A DNA stretch of 5,066 nt, taken from Pseudomonadota bacterium. GTDB taxonomy: Bacteria; Pseudomonadota; Alphaproteobacteria; Acetobacterales; Acetobacteraceae. Every line of letters starts with the position of its first letter. Within the stretch, counting starts at the first letter, position 1. The position numbers were made by a program, and so were the translations under genes. Of the stretch, positions 1 to 5,066 are shown piece after piece. The notes beneath the pieces are model-generated. The model was not told the DNA's origin. It saw only the letters and a list, made by a program, of their open reading frames with translations, and did no database searches. The stretch covers positions 1 through 5,066 of the forward strand of contig JAJYFW010000184.1 of assembly GCA_021785335.1 (NCBI GenBank), written 5' to 3'.

Positions 1-176
1 CGCTGATCCTGCGCCTGCAGCAGGTGGTTTTCGGCGCACCGAAGGGACAGGTGCGGCCGGTGCACACCACCTACGTGCCGATCGTGATGCACCTGGCGTT
101 GGTGCTGATCGCCGGCATCTACCTGCCGCCGATGATCGTGACCTGGTTCCAGAACGTGGCCCGGTCGCTAGGATGA
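1..176 (+). CDS. hyfF: HyfF/NuoL-type membrane antiporter subunit of an Ehr/hydrogenase-4-like complex, C-terminal 57 residues only
   Basis: The gene is cut by the left edge; the reading frame has full codons from base 3 and ends in TGA at 174-176. The visible 57 residues begin LILRLQQVVFGAPKG and include one clear hydrophobic stretch (roughly visible residues 25-47, YVPIVMHLALVLIAG then YLPPMIV), followed by a short polar tail. This is how the last transmembrane helix of HyfF/HycC/NuoL-like antiporter subunits looks. Those proteins sit in the membrane arm of group 4 hydrogenases and complex I relatives and are thought to move protons or sodium. The assignment to HyfF rather than HyfB or HyfD rests mainly on position: hyfF directly precedes hyfG in hydrogenase-4 type operons. 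The stop overlaps the next start (ATGA, 173-176), so translation of the two is probably coupled. Confidence 0.72.
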   Translation, partial: LILRLQQVVFGAPKGQVRPVHTTYVPIVMHLALVLIAGIYLPPMIVTWFQNVARSLG

Positions 177-1642
177 CGCAGGGCGTGCTCCCGGCGCTCA
201 TCGGCACGGCGCAGCCGGCGCGCTGGCCGCGCGTCGCGGTGGATGCGGCCACCTGGGGGGAACTCGGCGACCTGCTTGCGGCGGGGACGCTGGACCTCGT
301 CTCGCTTTGGGCCGAGGACGGGGCTATGCACGCGGCACTGCGCGAGGGCGCGACGGCGGCAATCCTTTCCCTCACCGCAACGGATGGCCGGTTTCCATCG
401 CTCGGGCGAGACCACGCCCCGGCGCTGCGACTGGAGCGCGCGATCCAGGATCTCACGGGGCTCGTCGCCGAGGGAATCCCGGACCGGCGGCCATGGCTCG
501 ACCACGGCCGCTGGGCCGGCGGCACAGGTAGCGTTTATGAGTTCCTTCCCGTCGAGGGCGAGGGGCTGCACCAGATTCCCGTGGGACCCGTTCATGCCGG
601 CATCATCGAGCCCGGACATTTCCGCTTCACCGCGCATGGCGAGACCGTGGTGCGGCTGGAGCAGCGCCTCGGCTACACCCACAAGGGCACGGCGGGCCTG
701 ATGCGCGGCGCCGACCCCATGCACGCCGCACGCCTCGCCGGGCGCGTCAGCGGCGACGCCACGGTCGCCTTTGCGTTCGCCTTCGCGCTGGCCGCCGAGC
801 AGGCGGCCGGGATTGCGCCGCCCGCGCGGGCGCAATGGCTGCGCATCGTGATGGCGGAACTGGAGCGGCTCGCCAACCATCTCGGCGACATCGGGGCGAT
901 CTGCAACGACGCCGCCTTCGCGGTCCTGCTCGCGCATTTCGGCGCGCTGCGCGAGCGCGTGCTGCGGGCGAGCAAGGTGGCATTCGGCCACCGGCTGATG
1001 ATGGACGCGATCGTGCCCGGCGGCGTCGCGCGCGACATCGCGCCGGACGGCGTGGCCGCGGTCGAGGCGTTGCTGGCGACCCTGCATCGCCAATTGCCGA
1101 GGCTCGTCAAGACCTACGACGAGACCAACTCGTTGCAAGACCGCACCGTCGGCACCGGCATCGTGCACACGGCCTGGGCACGTAAGTTTGCCGCCGGCGG
1201 CTTCATCGGTCGCGCCGCGGGGCGGGACTTCGACGCGCGGCGCTGGGGCGCCTATGGCGGCTACGACGCGCTCGCGTTCGACGTGCCGGTGCTGGGGGCG
1301 GGCGACGTCAACGCCCGCGTCTGGGTACGCATCCGGGAGGTCGAGCAGAGCATGACCCTGATCGCCCAGGCACTGCAGCGCCTTCCCACCGCGCCATGGC
1401 AGTCGCCCGTCCCGCTGCCCGCGCGTGCAGGCGAGGGCGCGGCGCTGGTCGAGAGTTTCCGCGGCGACGTCTTCCTCTGGCTGCGCCTCGGGCCGGACGG
1501 TCGTGTCGCCGCCTGCCATTTCCGCGACCCCTCTTGGTTCCAGTGGCCGTTGCTGGAAGCCGCGATTGAAAACAACATCGTCGCCGACTTCCCGCTCTGC
1601 AACAAATCCTTCAACTGCGCCTATTCCGGACACGACGGATAG
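173..1642 (+). CDS. hyfG: HyfG-like large subunit (NuoC-NuoD type) of an energy-converting hydrogenase-related complex, lacking most [NiFe] ligands
   Basis: A 489-residue protein of the HycE/HyfG/NuoCD family, the catalytic-arm large subunit on the cytoplasmic face of the complex. Residues 1-115 form a weakly conserved NuoC (30 kDa)-like part, with FPSLGRDHAPALRLERAIQD near 74-93. The NuoD (49 kDa)/hydrogenase large-subunit part follows, with GPVHAGIIEPGHFRF at 138-152 and RLGYTHKG at 165-172. Where catalytic group 4 hydrogenases have the first CxxC (RVCGIC), this protein has R191-V-S-G-D-A196. At the C-terminus, where DPCxxC is expected, it reads F-N-C482-A-Y-S485. The only cysteines are 244, 448, 476 and 482, so a [NiFe] centre is very unlikely. 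The protein ends four residues after S485, with no cleavable tail. Homologues are often mislabelled 'hydrogenase expression protein HypE'. The start is ATG 173 in the ATGA overlap with the upstream stop; no well-spaced Shine-Dalgarno is seen, so reinitiation is likely. The electron donor and acceptor are unknown. Confidence 0.9.
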   Translation: MTQGVLPALIGTAQPARWPRVAVDAATWGELGDLLAAGTLDLVSLWAEDGAMHAALREGATAAILSLTATDGRFPSLGRDHAPALRLERAIQDLTGLVAEGIPDRRPWLDHGRWAGGTGSVYEFLPVEGEGLHQIPVGPVHAGIIEPGHFRFTAHGETVVRLEQRLGYTHKGTAGLMRGADPMHAARLAGRVSGDATVAFAFAFALAAEQAAGIAPPARAQWLRIVMAELERLANHLGDIGAICNDAAFAVLLAHFGALRERVLRASKVAFGHRLMMDAIVPGGVARDIAPDGVAAVEALLATLHRQLPRLVKTYDETNSLQDRTVGTGIVHTAWARKFAAGGFIGRAAGRDFDARRWGAYGGYDALAFDVPVLGAGDVNARVWVRIREVEQSMTLIAQALQRLPTAPWQSPVPLPARAGEGAALVESFRGDVFLWLRLGPDGRVAACHFRDPSWFQWPLLEAAIENNIVADFPLCNKSFNCAYSGHDG

Positions 1643-1647
1643 GAACG

Positions 1648-2169
1648 ATGTCGAAACTTCTATGGCACGGCCTGCTCACCCCCCTCACCGAACCCGCCCC
1701 GGCCGCGGACGAGGAAGCCACCGCGACGCTGCGCGCCCTGGGCCTGGAACTTGGTTCAGCCACGCGGCGACGCCTCGGACGCAGCCTCGCGATCCGCGAG
1801 CTGGATGCCGGCTCCTGCAACGGCTGCGAGCTCGAAATTAACGCGCTCGGGAACGCCTTCTACGACCTCGAGCGCTTCGGCCTGCGCTTCGTCGCCTCGC
1901 CGCGGCACGCCGACGTGCTGCTGGTGACCGGGCCGGTGACGCTCAACATGCGCGAGGCCATGGAGCGCACCTGGCTCGCGATGCCGGCGCCGAAATTCGT
2001 GGTGGCGGCCGGCGATTGCGCCGTCGGCTGCGGGCTTTTCGCGGCCAGCCCCGTCTGCGTCGGTGCGGTGGACAAGGTGCTGCCGGTCGACCTGCGCATC
2101 CCCGGCTGCCCGCCGGACCCGACCGCCCTGCTCCGCGGCCTGCTGAGCCTGATCGAGGCCAATCAGTAG
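1648..2169 (+). CDS. hyfI: HyfI/NuoB-like [4Fe-4S] small subunit of the same complex
   Basis: A 173-residue protein of the NuoB/HycG/HyfI family, which carries the [4Fe-4S] cluster nearest the large-subunit active site (N2-like in complex I). The expected ligands are all present: C57 and C60 in GSCNGCE, C124 in AGDCAVG and C154 in IPGCPPDP. The first pair is CxxC, as in hydrogenase small subunits, not the adjacent CC of true complex I NuoB. C128 and C137 are additional cysteines. There is no Tat signal or membrane helix, so the protein should sit in the cytoplasmic arm beside HyfG. It is shorter than E. coli HyfI and lacks its C-terminal extension. It starts 5 bp after hyfG; an AGGA at 1641-1644 overlaps the hyfG stop and sits close to the ATG, suggesting coupled translation. 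It is the last gene of the operon, and its 3' end overlaps the convergent CoA transferase gene by 7 bp. Confidence 0.92.
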   Translation: MSKLLWHGLLTPLTEPAPAADEEATATLRALGLELGSATRRRLGRSLAIRELDAGSCNGCELEINALGNAFYDLERFGLRFVASPRHADVLLVTGPVTLNMREAMERTWLAMPAPKFVVAAGDCAVGCGLFAASPVCVGAVDKVLPVDLRIPGCPPDPTALLRGLLSLIEANQ

Positions 2170-3506
2170 TCCGCCGGCACCCAGGCGGCTGGTGTATCGG
2201 CCAGCCGCGCCGCGTGGCGGACAGCGCGCACAGAGCCCCGCGGCGTCACCCGCGTCTCGCAGGCGGCGCCGATTTCCTCCGCCGTTAACGGTGTGGCATC
2301 GAAACCATTCTGCCGGCCGAACCCTGCCACCCAGCTGCCCGTCTGCGCCAGCGAGGCGCGCACCAGCCACGACCCGCCCTCGCGCGCCTGGCGCAGCCGC
2401 GCCATCATGGCCGCGAAGGCCATGAGGTAGCCGGTCGCGTGGTCGAGCGCCTGGCACGGCAACTCCCGTGGTCCGCCGCCGGCCGCCCGGCCCTCCTCCG
2501 CGTTGAAGCCCGTCGCCGTCTGCACCAGCGAATCGAAGCCGCGCCGCCCGGCCCAGGGGCCGACATGCCCGAAGGCAAAGAGCCAGACGCAGACAACACC
2601 CGGGCGCAGCCGCGCGATCTCCATGGGCGAAAACCCGAGCCGGTCGAGCGCGCCCGGCCGAAATCCCTGGAACACGATGTCCGCGCCGCTGATCAGTGTT
2701 CCCAGCCGCTCGCGCCCCTCCGCCGTGGCGAGATCCGTGCTGACCACACGCTTGCCGCGCGCGGTGTCGTGCAGCAATGAATCGATCTGCGGCAGCGCGG
2801 GCGCGGTAATCAGCCGTACGTCGGCGCCATGCGCCGCAAGCGTGCGACCGGCCACGGGCCCCGCAATGACGCGCGTGAGATCGACGACCGTGATGCCCCC
2901 AAGCGGTCGCGCCCCGCGCGGCAGCGGTCGCGGTGATGCCTCGCCGATCCGCTCGACGGTCAGCACCGGCAGTGCCGCGAGCGCCTCCGCCTGCGGATGC
3001 GCCGCCCAGGTCGCGGCATCGCGCAGCGCCGTCACGACGGCGCCCGCGGCATGCGCCTCGGTCTCGAAGGCGACGGCATCACGCCCGGCCAGCGCGGCCG
3101 CCACCGCCTCGCGCGTCGGCTCGCAGCCGAGCAGCGCGAGCACGCGCGCGCGGTGATGCGCAAAATTGGTGTGGATGCGTGCATACCCGTCGCGCGTGCG
3201 GTAAAGCCCCATGAGCGGGTCGCCTGGCGGCGGCGCAGCGCCATCGACACGCAGATGCCGTTCGCTCAGGAACTCGATCGCGGCATCGCGCATGCCCACC
3301 GCGACACGCTGACGCGGAAACCCGGCCGCATGGCGCAGCTCCGCCGCAGCCAGCCCGCTCGCCGCGATCGCCGCCTGGGCAACGGTGCCAAGCCGGAACG
3401 AGGACGGCAGCGCCGGCTCCGCGCCCGTCAGCGCGAGTTGCCCAAGCGCCGCCGGATCGCCTCCCGCGGGCGACCAGAGCCCGGCGACGGCCTCCTGCGC
3501 GCGCAT
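2163..3506 (-). CDS. Family III (CaiB/BaiF) CoA transferase with permuted half-domain order
   Basis: A 447-residue protein of the CaiB/BaiF (class III) CoA transferase family. These enzymes move CoA between carboxylic acids through an aspartyl-CoA thioester; the substrate here cannot be told from sequence. The typical N-terminal family motif begins only at residue 201 (PLGGITVVDLTRVIAGPVAG), followed by ADIVFQGFRPGALDRLGF near 275-292 and GPWAGRRGFDSLVQTATGF near 316-334. The likely catalytic Asp is D355 in CQALDHATGYL, about 154 residues into that half, close to the position of Asp169 in formyl-CoA transferase. Residues 96-195 (DPLMGLYRTRDGYARIHTNF, then a segment ending AAHPQAEAL) resemble the C-terminal half of ordinary members, so the halves are swapped. 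Start ATG (3504-3506) shares one base with the TGA of the S49 peptidase gene upstream, which implies translational coupling. No signal peptide or membrane segment is visible, so it should be cytosolic. Confidence 0.88.
   Translation of the reverse strand: MRAQEAVAGLWSPAGGDPAALGQLALTGAEPALPSSFRLGTVAQAAIAASGLAAAELRHAAGFPRQRVAVGMRDAAIEFLSERHLRVDGAAPPPGDPLMGLYRTRDGYARIHTNFAHHRARVLALLGCEPTREAVAAALAGRDAVAFETEAHAAGAVVTALRDAATWAAHPQAEALAALPVLTVERIGEASPRPLPRGARPLGGITVVDLTRVIAGPVAGRTLAAHGADVRLITAPALPQIDSLLHDTARGKRVVSTDLATAEGRERLGTLISGADIVFQGFRPGALDRLGFSPMEIARLRPGVVCVWLFAFGHVGPWAGRRGFDSLVQTATGFNAEEGRAAGGGPRELPCQALDHATGYLMAFAAMMARLRQAREGGSWLVRASLAQTGSWVAGFGRQNGFDATPLTAEEIGAACETRVTPRGSVRAVRHAARLADTPAAWVPADY
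2185..2208 (+). terminator. Candidate hairpin after hyfI, no U-tract
   Basis: A perfect 8-bp inverted repeat, GCGGCTGG (2185-2192) and CCAGCCGC (2201-2208), flanks an 8-base loop, starting 16 bases after the hyfI stop. It is the only compact strong hairpin I see near the end of the + strand operon. It lacks the T-run of a standard intrinsic terminator and lies inside the last 14-22 codons of the opposing CoA transferase gene. It could therefore be a chance product of GC-rich coding sequence, or a 3' end stabiliser. Confidence 0.3.
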
Positions 3507-4297
3507 CAGCCCAACGTCGGAAAGCGGGTTTCGGCTGCGCGCTCGGCCAGCGCGTCGAAGGCGAAGCCGGGAATCCGCCCGAGCCAGCCGCGGCGGGGAC
3601 CGAAGCGCACCGCCCGCGCCTTCTCGCCGCCCAGCTCGCGCACCAGCGAGGCGACATCGCCAAGACCGTCCGCGAGCCCCACCTCCACCGCGCGCGCCCC
3701 CAGCATGTAGCCGCCGTCGAACAGTTCTTCGCCGCCCTTCAGCGCCCCCTCTTTCAGAGCGAAACCGCGCCGCCGCTTCACCCAGGCGATGAACCCCTGG
3801 TGGATGTCCGTCATCAGCGCTTGGGTGAATTCCACGTCCTCTGGCCGCTCCGGCAGGAACGGATCAAGCCGCTGCTTGTTGGCGCCCGCCTTGTAGACAC
3901 GCCGCTCGATGCCCAGCCGTGCGATCGCCTCCGGAAAGCCGAACCCGCCGCCGATAACCCCGATGGAGCCCACGATGCTCATCGGGTTCGCCAGGATCCG
4001 GTCCGCGGCGCAGGCGATCCAGTAGCCGCCGGAAGCACCGAGATCGGCGATCGCGGCATGGATGCGAAACCCGTCCTTCTCTGCCGCGCTCCGCAACGCG
4101 CCGGCGACGAGATCGGACTGCACCGGCGAGCCGCCGGGACTGTCGATGTCGAGCACGAGATGGCCGCAGCGCTTGGCCATCGCCGCCGCCCGCGCGATCG
4201 GTTTCTCGTAGGCGCCGATATGGATGGCACCGCGCCGCGCAATCATCCCGTGCAGGACGAGGACGGGAATGCGGGGACGGCGGAACGGAAACTTCAT
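3506..4297 (-). CDS. sppA: S49-family serine peptidase (SppA-like), no transmembrane anchor
   Basis: A 263-residue protein from the preferred ATG at 4297. It belongs to the S49 (SppA/SohB, protease IV) family, serine-lysine peptidases with a ClpP-like fold that degrade cleaved signal peptides or other small membrane peptides. Numbered from the preferred start, the oxyanion-type DSPGGSP lies at 52-58, the nucleophile is S89 in GASGGYW, and the likely general base is K141 in YKAGANKQRLDPF. The 52-residue Ser-Lys spacing matches that of B. subtilis SppA (S147/K199). Only one S49 unit is present, as in SohB and B. subtilis SppA, not the doubled E. coli SppA. Unlike those, it has no N-terminal membrane helix: it opens MKFPFRRPRIPVLVLHGMI. 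A TTG 11 codons upstream (4330) is open but lacks a Shine-Dalgarno, whereas the ATG has GAAGG six bases before it. The symbol marks family membership; the substrate is unproven. Confidence 0.9.
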   Translation of the reverse strand: MKFPFRRPRIPVLVLHGMIARRGAIHIGAYEKPIARAAAMAKRCGHLVLDIDSPGGSPVQSDLVAGALRSAAEKDGFRIHAAIADLGASGGYWIACAADRILANPMSIVGSIGVIGGGFGFPEAIARLGIERRVYKAGANKQRLDPFLPERPEDVEFTQALMTDIHQGFIAWVKRRRGFALKEGALKGGEELFDGGYMLGARAVEVGLADGLGDVASLVRELGGEKARAVRFGPRRGWLGRIPGFAFDALAERAAETRFPTLG

Positions 4298-4413
4298 GGC
4301 ATGCCTTCGGCTCTGGCTGGGGCGGGACAACGCACTGCCCCGCGACGCCCCAGGTTAGCCGTATCGGCGCGCCGACACAGCCACCGCCAACCCTTTCTGA
4401 TCACCCACTGCAT
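4294..4413 (-). CDS. Possible 39-residue cationic small protein between the oxidoreductase and S49 peptidase genes
   Basis: An unrecognised small ORF that exactly fills the gap between two real genes. Its ATG (4411-4413) shares a base with the TGA of the FAD oxidoreductase gene, and its TGA (4294-4296) overlaps the S49 peptidase ATG as ATGA. The product would be 39 residues, beginning MQWVIRKGWRWLCRRAD, with a Trp/Arg-rich, possibly amphipathic start, and ending in an Ala/Pro-rich tail with a second cysteine at residue 29. Against it: third-position GC is visibly lower than in the neighbours, two AGA codons occur, and no good Shine-Dalgarno precedes it (only a G-rich run). It could instead be untranslated spacer or a leader peptide whose translation carries ribosomes to the peptidase start. 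No function is proposed. Confidence 0.33.
   Translation of the reverse strand: MQWVIRKGWRWLCRRADTANLGRRGAVRCPAPARAEGMP
4304..4308 (-). promoter_or_regulatory. Ribosome binding site deciding the S49 peptidase start
   Basis: On the minus strand GAAGG precedes the ATG at 4297 by six bases, an ordinary spacing. It favours this ATG over the upstream in-frame TTG at 4330. Confidence 0.6.
4317..4353 (-). repeat. 8-bp inverted repeat upstream of the S49 peptidase start
   Basis: CTGGGGCG (4317-4324) and CGCCCCAG (4346-4353) are perfect reverse complements separated by 21 bases. In the minus-strand transcript the stem would end eight bases before the GAAGG ribosome binding site. It might be a local mRNA structure or a protein-binding site, but 8-bp GC matches arise easily by chance in DNA this GC-rich. 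Confidence 0.25.
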
Positions 4414-5066
4414 CACCGCGGTCCCGCCCCGCCGCCCGGCGCGCGCCACTCGGCCCGCGCGTCCGCCAGCATGCCGAGCGGCAGCAGCCATTGCGGAACA
4501 CGCGCCGCGATCGGGTGCATCGGGATCGCGCGCGGAGCGGCGCGCGGCAGCGGCAGTTCCGCCGCGTCATCCGTCGCCAGCCAGCGCCCCACGCGCGCGC
4601 CAAGCGCGGTCGAGAGCGCCACGCCGCGGCCATTGCACGTGATCGGCGCGACCCACCCGGGCGCTGGCTCGAACAGGCGCGGCAGGAAATCCGGCGTCAG
4701 CGACGCCCGGCCGGACCACACGAACTCGAACCGCGCCGGCGCAAGCTGCGGGAAGATGCGCCCCAGCCGCCTTGCCAGCAGCGCCGGCAGCCAGCGCGCC
4801 GCGCCGATCTGCGTCAGCGGCGCCATGCCGCCCGTGACCAGGCGCCCACCCTCCTCAACGCAGCAGGCGAAGAGATTGTTGCGCGTGTCGGACATCGCCT
4901 CGCCGCCCGGCAGAATGGTCTCGCGCTGCCCGCCGGTCAGCACCGGTGTCGCCAACTCGTAGACGACGAGCGGCACCGTGCCGGACGCGCCGGCATCGCC
5001 TTGCACGCCCGGCCTCTGCGCGTTGCTCGCCTGCAGCACGCGCGGGGCGGTGACGCTGCCCGTATC
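4413..5066 (-). CDS. FAD-dependent oxidoreductase of the DAO family (PuuB/OrdL-like), C-terminal 217 residues, cut by the right edge
   Basis: The frame is open through base 5066, so the N-terminal part, including the GxGxxG FAD-binding motif, lies outside the window. The visible part begins DTGSVTAPRVLQASNAQ, typical of the end of the FAD-binding region in DAO-fold enzymes. The substrate domain follows, with YELATPVL, then LPGGEAMSDTRNNLFACCV and GRLVTGGM. The C-terminal FAD-contact motif appears as ITCNGRGVALSTALGARVG. This pattern fits gamma-glutamylputrescine oxidoreductase/OrdL-like proteins (COG0665 type), flavoenzymes that oxidise amines or amino acids. The exact substrate cannot be assigned. 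The internal GTG at 5039 lies within conserved sequence and is not a start. The TGA at 4413-4415 shares a base with the ATG of a possible small ORF. It is the most upstream visible member of the minus-strand gene string. Confidence 0.87.
   Translation of the reverse strand, partial: DTGSVTAPRVLQASNAQRPGVQGDAGASGTVPLVVYELATPVLTGGQRETILPGGEAMSDTRNNLFACCVEEGGRLVTGGMAPLTQIGAARWLPALLARRLGRIFPQLAPARFEFVWSGRASLTPDFLPRLFEPAPGWVAPITCNGRGVALSTALGARVGRWLATDDAAELPLPRAAPRAIPMHPIAARVPQWLLPLGMLADARAEWRAPGGGAGPR

Noticed and set aside
119..1633. 504-codon open frame on the minus strand opposite hyfG
   Set aside because: It is antisense to a clearly conserved NuoCD-like protein. Its product is Arg/Gly/Ala-rich with no recognisable motif, the usual result of rare stop codons in GC-rich DNA.
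173..2169. A catalytically active [NiFe] hydrogenase (hydrogenase-4 / formate hydrogenlyase)
   Set aside because: Operon layout and folds suggest it, but three of the four [NiFe] cysteines and the maturation tail are missing, and no hyp maturation gene is visible. An Ehr-type role fits better.
2997..3710. 237-codon plus-strand open frame opposite the CoA transferase and S49 peptidase genes
   Set aside because: Arg/Pro/Ala-rich low-complexity product, fully antisense to two genes with family motifs and catalytic residues.
4298..4330. TTG at 4330 as start of the S49 peptidase (11 extra residues)
   Set aside because: TTG is a weak start with no Shine-Dalgarno. The downstream ATG at 4297 has GAAGG at six bases, and the extra residues are not family-like.
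4364..4375. 12-base perfect palindrome TCGGCGCGCCGA
   Set aside because: Short self-complementary CG/GC runs are common at this base composition. There is no second copy or paired half-site nearby to support an operator.
4353..4400. Possible minus-strand promoter (TTGGCG followed about 17-18 bases later by a GATAC-like element)
   Set aside because: The -10 match is poor, and two hexamers of this quality are expected by chance. Tight gene coupling also argues against a strong internal promoter.
3800..4642. 280-codon plus-strand open frame opposite the S49 peptidase and oxidoreductase genes
   Set aside because: No motif, compositionally biased, and it spans a real gene boundary on the other strand.
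1..5066. tRNA, rRNA, CRISPR array, insertion sequence or attachment site
   Set aside because: No regularly spaced repeats, no terminal inverted repeats around a transposase-like frame and no RNA-gene signature were seen. Nearly all bases are accounted for by coding sequence.

Overview
The window comes from a very GC-rich bacterium. The protein sequences look alphaproteobacterial, and the CoA transferase and the cysteine-poor hydrogenase-4-like subunit recall homologues in Rhodospirillales/Acetobacteraceae. That placement is an inference from remembered family sequences, not a search. The strand is densely coded: every recognisable gene touches or nearly touches the next, and no RNA gene, insertion sequence, CRISPR array or long gap is visible.

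Left block (1-2169, + strand): the 3' end of a group-4-hydrogenase-like / complex I-like operon. In order it holds the C-terminus of a HyfF/NuoL-type membrane antiporter subunit, a complete HyfG-like large subunit (NuoC-NuoD fusion type) and a complete HyfI/NuoB-like iron-sulfur subunit. The large subunit lacks three of the four cysteines that would bind a [NiFe] centre and has no C-terminal extension for a maturation protease. The small subunit keeps its full four-cysteine cluster site in the hydrogenase-type CxxC spacing. This matches the 'Ehr' (energy-converting hydrogenase-related) complexes described as relatives of both complex I and group 4 hydrogenases, whose substrate is not established. 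It is the most interesting system in the window.

Right block (2163-5066, - strand): a convergent, tightly coupled gene string read from right to left. It holds the C-terminal part of a FAD-dependent amine/amino-acid oxidoreductase (DAO family), a possible 39-codon small ORF linked by stop/start overlaps on both sides, an S49-family (SppA-like) serine peptidase without a membrane anchor, and a family III (CaiB/BaiF) CoA transferase whose canonical halves appear in swapped order. Nothing visible links these genes functionally to each other or to the Ehr-like operon.

The two blocks meet tail to tail with the last 7 bp of hyfI and of the CoA transferase gene overlapping. The only candidate stop signal for the left operon is an 8-bp stem hairpin inside the CoA transferase coding sequence.
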